Of a stretch of 5,284 nt of DNA, positions 1-4,246 are shown piece after piece. The position numbers and the translations under genes were made by a program. Every line of letters begins with the position of its first letter. The stretch's first letter is position 1. Location of the stretch: assembly GCA_937896115.1 (NCBI GenBank), contig CALBLB010000097.1, positions 1 through 5,284 on the forward strand. Reading direction: 5' to 3'. The notes under the pieces are model-generated. The model saw nothing but the letters and a program-made list of their open reading frames with translations. It had not been told where the DNA came from and did no database searches. Source of the DNA: an uncultured Succinatimonas sp. (GTDB lineage: Bacteria; Pseudomonadota; Gammaproteobacteria; Enterobacterales; Succinivibrionaceae).

Positions 1-53
1 GCATGATTCAAAGGGAGTGCTCGGGCTTGCCGGCAGTGAAATTAAAAGAGGAA

Positions 54-130
54 TGGTGCGCCCTAATAGACTCGAACTATCGACCCCTACCGTGTGAAGG
101 TAATGCTCTAACCAACTGAGCTAAGGGCGC
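54..130 (-). tRNA. tRNA-Val (anticodon CAC), CCA encoded
   Basis: Read on the minus strand, these 77 bases fold into a complete cloverleaf. The acceptor stem is a perfect 7 bp (GCGCCCT with AGGGCGC). The D-arm has a GCTC/GAGC stem and a GG in its loop. The anticodon stem is TTACC/GGTAG around the 7-base loop TTCACAC, the variable loop is 5 bases, and the T-arm carries TTCGAGT. Discriminator A and an encoded CCA follow. Positions 34-36 of the loop read CAC, which pairs with the valine codon GTG. A35 and C36 and discriminator A73 agree with valine identity. E. coli reads GTG with a UAC tRNA instead, so a dedicated CAC isoacceptor is less usual among gammaproteobacteria. The gene appears to be a stand-alone transcription unit within this window. 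Confidence 0.95.
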
Positions 131-150
131 ACTGCATTAAGACAGGGCGC

Positions 151-179
151 ATTATATGTGTAATCTTTCATTTTGTAAA
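151..179 (-). promoter_or_regulatory. Strong sigma-70 promoter of the tRNA-Val gene
   Basis: On the minus strand, TTTACA (174-179, 5 of 6 consensus bases) is followed after exactly 17 bases by a perfect TATAAT (151-156). The six bases after the -10 box are all G or C (GCGCCC, 145-150), the discriminator typical of stringently controlled stable-RNA promoters. An A/T-rich block just upstream of the -35 box (about 180-200) resembles an UP element. The predicted start near 143-144 leaves a 5' leader of about 13 nt for RNase P to remove. Stringent control is inferred from the discriminator, not shown. Confidence 0.85.
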
Positions 180-215
180 GTTTTTTAGGAAAAATTTTGT
201 AGTAGCGGGGCGACA

Positions 216-258
216 AGCGATTGCTATCACAATTTAGCAGGCTTGTCAGTCATAAAAT
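216..258 (+). promoter_or_regulatory. Candidate CRP-type site and class II promoter for the membrane-protein gene
   Basis: AGCGA-TTGCTA-TCACA (216-231) matches the CRP core TGTGA-N6-TCACA at 8 of 10 half-site bases, including both G and the A of the left half. Downstream lies TAAAAT (253-258), a 5-of-6 match to the -10 box, with a start predicted near 265. The centre of the CRP-like site is then at -41.5, the standard class II activator position. The -35 region (around 230-235) is poor, as expected for an activator-dependent promoter. The leader would be about 41 nt. A 5-bp inverted repeat TGCTA/TAGCA (222-226, 235-239) overlaps the site and could instead mark another operator. This is pattern reading only. 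Confidence 0.3.
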
Positions 259-305
259 TATAGTGATCCATCCTGTCCATTTGATAAAAAGAGAGGGGCT
301 TTAAA

Positions 306-626
306 ATGACCGATCCCGAACATTATAAAAGCCACAAGTTAGACAGAGAAACTATGCGCAAAGCATGGTTTTGGTGCACCTTGCAAGACATTTGCGATAA
401 AGGTTATGTGATTTTTATCGTGATATCTGTATTATTTCTTTTAGGGTTTGCAATTTATGCAATAGTCGGCGTAATCGGTATGTTTTTTGATGGTCGAGGT
501 GATACAGCCGCATCTATTTTAATAGCGTCGGGCTTAATGATTGGTATATCTTGGTATATGATCCGTTCAAACGATAAAACTCAAGGCTTGTATAAAGACA
601 AGAAAAACAAAGAAAAAAAGTCTTAA
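306..626 (+). CDS. Small two-helix membrane protein, function unknown
   Basis: I do not recognise a family for this 106-residue protein. It has a charged N-terminal part (residues 1-33, rich in K, R, D and E, with a Trp/Cys patch WFWC at 21-24). A long hydrophobic segment follows at about 34-60, then a short loop with FDGRGD (61-66), a second hydrophobic segment at about 68-86, and a lysine-rich tail (KDKKNKEKK near 97-105). The positive-inside rule predicts both ends in the cytoplasm and a short periplasmic turn. There is no cleavable signal peptide. The ATG is supported by a purine-rich GAGAGGGG (291-298) seven bases upstream. The gene is more AT-rich than the icd gene that follows, and a degraded frame lies directly downstream, so the pair looks like accessory DNA. 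It is probably a real gene, judged by its ribosome site, length and clean membrane topology. Confidence 0.65.
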   Translation: MTDPEHYKSHKLDRETMRKAWFWCTLQDICDKGYVIFIVISVLFLLGFAIYAIVGVIGMFFDGRGDTAASILIASGLMIGISWYMIRSNDKTQGLYKDKKNKEKKS

Positions 627-712
627 AAATCCTTATGGCTTCATCAAAAAATCCCGACGGCAGTAATGATCGGTATTGAGCTTAATTTTACGCTATATCG
701 AAGTCAGGTAAG

Positions 713-1020
713 ATGATCAAAAGACGGATCCGTCACCAGAGCGGAATTTTTGCTTTTGAATTACCAGCAATTTATGATTCATCCGGCGACTCTTTTGACT
801 TTTATTTGTCAAAACATGGTGTTGCATAATACCAACTTGCCGTAGATGCGAAGAGTGTTTCTAAAAAATATCATGTGTGCGGCATTTTATTATTCCCGTC
901 ATCTGTCTCATACTCCTACCAAGACATGATAAAAAAGCACTGGCAAAAAGTGATCGCTATTTACGCAAAAATTAGTGATGATGCAAAATTTTCAGAGCCA
1001 GGCAACTCTGATCTAGAATA
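713..1020 (+). pseudogene. Protein-like frame broken by one in-frame TAA, family unknown
   Basis: Translation from the ATG at 713 gives 38 residues (starting MIKRRIRHQSG, ending LSKHGVA), a TAA at 827-829, then 63 more residues in the same frame (starting YQLAVDAKS, ending EPGNSDLE) to a TAG at 1018-1020. Both halves have ordinary protein-like composition, and the second half has no good start of its own near the break. The same frame continues upstream to an ATG at 635, interrupted by TGA (677-679) and TAA (683-685), so the original gene may have been longer. I see no ribosome site before 635 or 713. I do not recognise the family. The simplest reading is a decayed gene. Chance openness of AT-rich DNA is the main alternative. 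Nothing else supportable lies in the gap 627-1057 apart from icd control signals at its end. Confidence 0.35.
991..1019 (+). promoter_or_regulatory. Candidate icd promoter
   Basis: TTCAGA (991-996, 4 of 6) and TAGAAT (1014-1019, 5 of 6) are separated by 17 bases, giving a predicted start near 1026 and a leader of about 32 nt before icd. The -10 box overlaps the stop codon of the broken frame upstream. No clear ArcA or Cra operator could be read by eye. Confidence 0.4.
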
Positions 1021-1038
1021 GGTTCATGTTTATTTTCA

Positions 1039-1052
1039 GGACAGAGGAGTCC
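1039..1052 (+). promoter_or_regulatory. icd ribosome binding site in the loop of a short inverted repeat
   Basis: GAGGAG (1044-1049) lies eight bases before the ATG at 1058 and fixes the icd start. It is flanked by GGAC (1039-1042) and GTCC (1049-1052), which could form a 4-bp stem presenting the purine core in a six-base loop. The stem is short and may not be stable, so the ribosome site is secure but the structure is only possible. Confidence 0.75.
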
Positions 1053-1057
1053 GCATC

Positions 1058-2311
1058 ATGTTTCAGAGCAAGGTGATCGTGCCAAAGGAAGGAAGTGCCA
1101 TCAGCGTAGATGAAAAAGGACGTCTTAGCGTACCTGACGTACCGGTCATTCCCTTTATCCGCGGTGACGGTATTGGCGCTGATATCACTCCGGTTATGCA
1201 GGCAGTAGTGGATGCTGCTATAGCTAAGGCTTATAACGGCAAAAGAAAGTTTGCATGGATGGAAATTTTTGCCGGCGGACGCAGTACTGAAGTTTACGGA
1301 GACGGTTGCTGGCTTCCTGAAGAAACTTTTGACTTTATTAAAAAATATCACGTGGCCATTAAAGGACCGTTGACTACTCCCGTAGGTGGGGGCATACGCT
1401 CTTTGAATGTGGCGTTAAGACAGACTCTTGATCTTTATATCTGCCTGCGCCCGGTACGTTACTTTAAGGGAGTACCGTCACCTGTAAAACATCCTGAGCT
1501 TACCGATACGGTAATTTTTCGTGAAAATGCCGAGGATATTTATGCGGGTGTGGAGTGGGAAGCAGATTCTGCAGAAGCTCAGAAGTTGATTTCATTTTTA
1601 GAAAAGGAAATGAAAGTCACCAAGATCCGCTTTGACAAACATTGCGGGATCGGGGTTAAACCCATGAGTAAAGAGGGTACCCAAAGACTGATACGTGCGG
1701 CTTTAAATTACGCTGTCGATCATGACAGAAAATCGCTCACCATTGTGCACAAAGGAAATATCATGAAGTTTACCGAAGGTGCATTCAAAAAATGGGGCTA
1801 TGAGCTTGCAGCTTCTGAATTCGGCGCCACCACAGATGCAAAGGGCAGGGTAAGTTTTAAAAACCCCAACACCGGACGTGAGATAGTAGTTAAGGACTGC
1901 ATTGCCGACGCATTCTTGCAGAATATTCTGTTACATCCTGCCGACTATGATGTAGTGGCGGCCATGAATTTAAACGGCGATTACATATCCGATGCTTTGG
2001 CAGCGCAGGTAGGCGGAATAGGTATTGCCCCGGGCGCCAATATCGGCTCTGAGTGCGCAATTTTTGAGGCTACTCACGGAACGGCTCCTACGATCGCCGG
2101 TAGTGGCAAAGCTAATCCTGGTTCCATAATATTATCTGCAGAGCTTATGCTTCGTCACTTAGGTTGGAATGAAGCTGCCGATCTCATCGTAAAAGCTATG
2201 GAAAAAACCATTGAATCAAAGAGAGTGACTGCAGATTTTGCTCAGGCCATGGAAGGTGCTACCGAACTTACCACCGCTCAGTTCGGCAAGGAACTTATTT
2301 CTAACTTGTAG
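1058..2311 (+). CDS. icd: Isocitrate dehydrogenase, E. coli type, altered coenzyme site
   Basis: This cytoplasmic TCA-cycle enzyme oxidatively decarboxylates isocitrate to 2-oxoglutarate. At 417 residues it is one longer than E. coli Icd and collinear with it throughout. Substrate and catalytic residues are intact: S115, N117, R121 in the loop GGGIRSLNVALR, then R131, R155, Y162, K232, and metal ligands D284, D308 and D312 (E. coli S113, N115, R119, R129, R153, Y160, K230, D283, D307, D311). S115 is the residue that AceK phosphorylates in E. coli. The coenzyme pocket differs: E. coli K344, Y345, V351, Y391 and R395 are here T345, I346, A352, A392 and Q396. Those are the positions that grip the NADP 2'-phosphate, so NAD may be preferred, although the Asp typical of NAD enzymes at position 344 is absent. 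The start is set by GAGGAG eight bases upstream. Confidence 0.97.
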   Translation: MFQSKVIVPKEGSAISVDEKGRLSVPDVPVIPFIRGDGIGADITPVMQAVVDAAIAKAYNGKRKFAWMEIFAGGRSTEVYGDGCWLPEETFDFIKKYHVAIKGPLTTPVGGGIRSLNVALRQTLDLYICLRPVRYFKGVPSPVKHPELTDTVIFRENAEDIYAGVEWEADSAEAQKLISFLEKEMKVTKIRFDKHCGIGVKPMSKEGTQRLIRAALNYAVDHDRKSLTIVHKGNIMKFTEGAFKKWGYELAASEFGATTDAKGRVSFKNPNTGREIVVKDCIADAFLQNILLHPADYDVVAAMNLNGDYISDALAAQVGGIGIAPGANIGSECAIFEATHGTAPTIAGSGKANPGSIILSAELMLRHLGWNEAADLIVKAMEKTIESKRVTADFAQAMEGATELTTAQFGKELISNL

Positions 2312-2322
2312 TTCGTGTATTT

Positions 2323-2361
2323 AAAAAAACGGAGAGGATCCAAGTTGGCAGGTCCTCTCCG
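2323..2361 (-). terminator. Rho-independent terminator pointing toward icd
   Basis: A 9-bp stem, CGGAGAGGA (2330-2338) with TCCTCTCCG (2353-2361), encloses a 14-base loop. Read on the minus strand it is followed at once by seven T (2323-2329), a strong intrinsic terminator. On the plus strand the stem is followed by CAACTGC with no T run, so it is not a classical icd terminator. It may still act as a 3'-end stem for icd mRNA. It lies about 150 bases beyond the infA terminator, so it either catches read-through or ends a separate minus-strand RNA. Confidence 0.75.
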
Positions 2362-2442
2362 CAACTGCATTTCAAGAAGCATGACAACAGAGAAAAAGGA
2401 GAAATCTGTTGCCAAGATTTGGTTAGCTATGACTAACTGAAC
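2323..2442 (-). ncRNA. Candidate small RNA between icd and infA
   Basis: A minus-strand transcript of about 120 nt would run from a promoter-like pair at 2449-2476 to the terminator at 2323-2361. Its hairpins, 5' to 3', are as follows. A 5-bp stem GTTAG/CTAAC lies at 2437-2422. Then come two mutually exclusive stems: AAATCT/AGATTT (2420-2402, 7-base loop), or CAACAGA/TCTGTTG (2411-2385) with a 13-base pyrimidine loop. The terminator follows. In RNA the pyrimidine loop contains UCUCCUU, complementary to Shine-Dalgarno sequences. TTGGCA (2415-2410) is complementary to TGCCAA (2350-2345) in the terminator loop, allowing a kissing contact. I do not recognise a known RNA family. The region could instead be infA 3' read-through or an icd 3' untranslated region. 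Confidence 0.3.
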
Positions 2443-2448
2443 ATGCTC

Positions 2449-2476
2449 AGTTTAACAAAAAAATAATTGCAGTCAA
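2449..2476 (-). promoter_or_regulatory. Candidate promoter for the icd-infA intergenic RNA
   Basis: On the minus strand TTGACT (2471-2476, 5 of 6) is followed after 16 bases by TAAACT (2449-2454, 4 of 6), with a start predicted at a G near 2442. The spacer is T-rich. The -10 box is mediocre, so the promoter is plausible but not secure. Confidence 0.3.
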
Positions 2477-2499
2477 GCATCAAAGCTATTTTTTATAAA

Positions 2500-2539
2500 G
2501 GAAAGAAACAACAAACCCGCGCACTTTGTCGCGGGTTTG
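2500..2539 (-). terminator. infA terminator
   Basis: A perfect 10-bp stem, CAAACCCGCG (2512-2521) with CGCGGGTTTG (2530-2539), encloses an 8-base loop. On the minus strand it begins 18 bases after the infA stop codon and is followed by a T-rich but interrupted tail (TTGTTTCTTTCC). Icd and infA converge here. On the plus strand the stem is followed by CGTATTCC, so it is at most a weak terminator for icd. Confidence 0.8.
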
Positions 2540-2557
2540 CGTATTCCTTGCTTGAAA

Positions 2558-2776
2558 TCAGCGGGAACGGAAAGTAATGCGTCCTTTAGTCAGATCATAG
2601 GGAGTGATCTGCACGGTAACCTTGTCACCGGTGAGAATTCTGATGTAATTCTTACGCATTTTTCCTGAAATGTGAGCCATCACGATGTGGCCGTTTTCAA
2701 GTTGCACTCTGAATGTAGTATTGGGCAGGAGCTCAAGTACGGTGCCCTGCATTTCTATGCTTTCTTCTTTTGCCAT
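2558..2776 (-). CDS. infA: Translation initiation factor IF-1
   Basis: IF-1 binds the A site of the 30S subunit and cooperates with IF-2 and IF-3 in start-site selection. The protein has 72 residues, exactly the E. coli length, and is a single OB-fold (S1-like) domain from about residue 8 to 70. The family signatures are all visible: MAKEESIEMQG at the N-terminus, LENGH (26-30), AHISGKMRKNYIRIL (34-48), GDKV (50-53), and the GRITFRSR end. The ATG is certain from this conservation. The nearest purine-rich ribosome site, AAGGA (2795-2799), is an unusual 18 bases upstream. The gene is monocistronic here, with its own promoter signals and terminator. Icd and infA are near neighbours in several gammaproteobacteria, with cspD, clpS and clpA between them. 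Those three genes are absent here. Confidence 0.98.
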   Translation of the reverse strand: MAKEESIEMQGTVLELLPNTTFRVQLENGHIVMAHISGKMRKNYIRILTGDKVTVQITPYDLTKGRITFRSR

Positions 2777-2794
2777 AAAAAAATATTTTTAAGA

Positions 2795-2835
2795 TCCTTG
2801 CGGTACGTGACCGGTTGAAAAACGCCTGCATTATA
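2795..2835 (-). promoter_or_regulatory. infA promoter -10 box and distant ribosome site
   Basis: A perfect TATAAT (2830-2835, minus strand), preceded by TG, predicts transcription starting near 2823 and a leader of about 47 nt. No good -35 box is seen at 16-18 bases, so recognition would rely on the -10 region or on an activator. In the leader, CGGT/ACCG (2801-2804, 2810-2813) could form a small hairpin. It is followed by the AAGGA ribosome site (2795-2799), then an A/T-only stretch with the palindrome AAAAATATTTTT before the ATG. Confidence 0.5.
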
Positions 2836-2855
2836 CATCAAAACCCTGTTTAAAT

Positions 2856-2894
2856 GGGGAAAAGAAAAAGGAAAACCGCATTAATTAGCGGTTT
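2856..2894 (-). terminator. Second minus-strand terminator-like hairpin upstream of infA
   Basis: AAACCGC (2873-2879) and GCGGTTT (2888-2894) form a perfect 7-bp stem with an 8-base A/T loop. On the minus strand a pyrimidine-rich tail (TCCTTTTTCTTTTCC) follows, consistent with intrinsic termination. It lies downstream of the strong dgoD terminator and just upstream of the infA promoter, where it would shield infA from read-through. On the plus strand there is no T run. Confidence 0.5.
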
Positions 2895-2983
2895 GTCATG
2901 AAGCCATTTTAAAAAAGTTTATTTTTTTTGGCGAATGATAAGCATTTTATCCTGGTTAGTTTTCTAATATCATGAATTTGCAG

Positions 2984-3010
2984 AAAAAAATGCCCGGATC
3001 TCTCCGGGCA
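2984..3010 (-). terminator. dgoD operon terminator
   Basis: TGCCCGGA (2991-2998) and TCCGGGCA (3003-3010) form an 8-bp GC-rich stem around a 4-base loop. On the minus strand it is followed directly by seven T (2984-2990). It starts 33 bases after the dgoD stop codon and marks dgoD as the last gene of its transcript. Confidence 0.92.
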
Positions 3011-3043
3011 AAAGATTTAGCAAAATGTGAATTTGAAAATGGA

Positions 3044-4195
3044 TCACCACTCTGAGACAGAGCCGTCAGGGTGACGCCATACTGGGTTGTGCCAGCTTAC
3101 GTCGTGATCCTGCGAGGCTTTGATAATGGCCTGCTCGTTGATTTCAACGCCGAGGCCTGGTTTCGTCAGGGCATGCAAGAAGCCGTCTGACATGTCGAAA
3201 TCTTCAGGGTTATTCACATAAGTCAACAATTCGGCTCCCTGGTTGTAGTGAATACCCATACTCTGCTCTTGCAAGGCGGCGTTGTAACTTACCATATCGA
3301 CGGCCAGGCAGGATGCCAAAGCTACAGGTCCCAACGGGCAGTGAGGTGCTAAGGCTACGTCGTAGGCCTCTGCCATGGCGGCAATCTTCATGACTTCGGT
3401 TATGCCGCCTGCGTGTGAAAGATCAGGCTGTAAAATTGAAACACCGCGGGCTTCCAGTACGCGTTTGAAATCATAACGGGTGTACATGCGTTCACCAGCG
3501 GCGATGATGAGATCGGAGTTTGCAGCCAAATCGCGATAATACTCGCAGTTTTCAGCCAACACCGGCTCTTCGATAAAGAAAGGATGATAAGGCTCAAGCT
3601 CTTTCATCATGATCTTTGCCATAGGAGCGGTTACGCGGCCGTGGAAATCCAGACCGAATTCGATTTCGTCACCAAAATGAGCGCGAATATCTTTGGCAAT
3701 GGAAATTGAGTGTTGTACTTTTTTGTGAGTATCGATGAAGCCTAAATCTTCACATCCGTTTAATTTAAAGGTGTCAAAACCTATTTTGCGAAGTTTCTCA
3801 ATACCGGCGATGACGTCTGCGGGACGATCTCCTCCTACCCAGCTGTAGGCTTTGATCTTGTTACGAACTTTTCCTCCTAAAAGTTCGGTAACGTTTACGC
3901 CGAGTTTTTTACCTTTGATATCCCACAAAGCCTGATCGACGCCGGCAATGGCCGACATCATCACCGGGCCTCCGCGATAGAAGCGGGTGCGGTAAAGCAT
4001 TTGCCAGATATCGTTAATGTTGGAGGGATCTACTCCTAAGATATAGTCGCCTATTTCTTTAACAGCAGCTTCCACGGTTTTGGCGTGTCCCTCTACAACG
4101 GGCTCACCCCATCCTTCTAAGCCTTCGTCAGTTTCGATTTTTACAAACATCCAACGAGGTAAAACTCTGTAGGTTTTGATTGCGGTAATTTTCAT
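3044..4195 (-). CDS. dgoD: D-galactonate dehydratase
   Basis: This cytoplasmic enolase-superfamily enzyme (mandelate racemase subgroup) dehydrates D-galactonate to 2-keto-3-deoxy-D-galactonate with Mg2+, the first step of the De Ley-Doudoroff type route. It has 383 residues (E. coli DgoD 382) and is collinear with that enzyme. An N-terminal cap domain spans about 1-125, with KIETDEGLEGWGEP early and YRGGPVMMSAIAGVDQALWDIKGK at 73-96. A TIM barrel follows. Metal ligands are D183 (in LDFHGR), E209 (in FIEEPV) and E235 (in AAGERM). The general acid/base pair is H185 and H285 (in LAPHCPLGP), and E310 lies in LQEQSMGIHYN. All are present. The ATG is preceded by GGAG (minus strand, 4202-4205) six bases upstream. 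It follows a TRAP permease gene by 51 bases, which points to uptake of the same sugar acid. Other hexonate dehydratases share the fold, but agreement is close throughout. Confidence 0.95.
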   Translation of the reverse strand: MKITAIKTYRVLPRWMFVKIETDEGLEGWGEPVVEGHAKTVEAAVKEIGDYILGVDPSNINDIWQMLYRTRFYRGGPVMMSAIAGVDQALWDIKGKKLGVNVTELLGGKVRNKIKAYSWVGGDRPADVIAGIEKLRKIGFDTFKLNGCEDLGFIDTHKKVQHSISIAKDIRAHFGDEIEFGLDFHGRVTAPMAKIMMKELEPYHPFFIEEPVLAENCEYYRDLAANSDLIIAAGERMYTRYDFKRVLEARGVSILQPDLSHAGGITEVMKIAAMAEAYDVALAPHCPLGPVALASCLAVDMVSYNAALQEQSMGIHYNQGAELLTYVNNPEDFDMSDGFLHALTKPGLGVEINEQAIIKASQDHDVSWHNPVWRHPDGSVSEW

Positions 4196-4209
4196 GATGT
4201 GCTCCGAAT

Positions 4210-4227
4210 AAGGGGCAAGTGCCCCTT
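4210..4227 (-). other. Hairpin between the TRAP permease gene and dgoD
   Basis: AAGGGGC (4210-4216) and GCCCCTT (4221-4227) form a perfect 7-bp stem with a 4-base loop within the 51-base gap. On the minus strand it is followed by ATTCGGAGC, not a T run, so it is not a regular terminator. Its place, just upstream of the dgoD ribosome site, suits an mRNA processing or stability element that sets different levels for the permease and the enzyme. That role is inference. Confidence 0.5.
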
Positions 4228-4246
4228 GTCAAATTTGAATTTTTTA

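Noticed and set aside
1..53. Attachment site or integrated element at the tRNA 3' end
   Set aside because: Only 53 bases are visible beyond the tRNA, with no integrase, direct repeat of the tRNA 3' end or other mobile-element mark.
635..644. Ten bases (ATGGCTTCAT) shared with the minus strand near 2898-2907
   Set aside because: A single 10-base match in 5 kb with diverged flanks is compatible with chance. No repeat family is evident.
827..829. TAA in the 713-1020 frame as a recoded sense codon
   Set aside because: No neighbouring gene uses TAA as sense. The 306-626 gene ends in TAA in the normal way, and no recoding element was seen. Decay is simpler.
1013..1351. 112-residue minus-strand open frame
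   Set aside because: It lies almost wholly opposite the icd coding sequence, has no family-like features and no supporting ribosome site. It is a shadow frame.
2330..2361. Classical rho-independent terminator for icd on the plus strand
   Set aside because: The T run lies on the icd-proximal side and reads as T only on the minus strand. After the stem on the plus strand there is no T run.
3400..3597. 65-residue minus-strand open frame inside dgoD
   Set aside because: It overlaps the dgoD barrel region on the same strand in another frame, and the DgoD product is certain.
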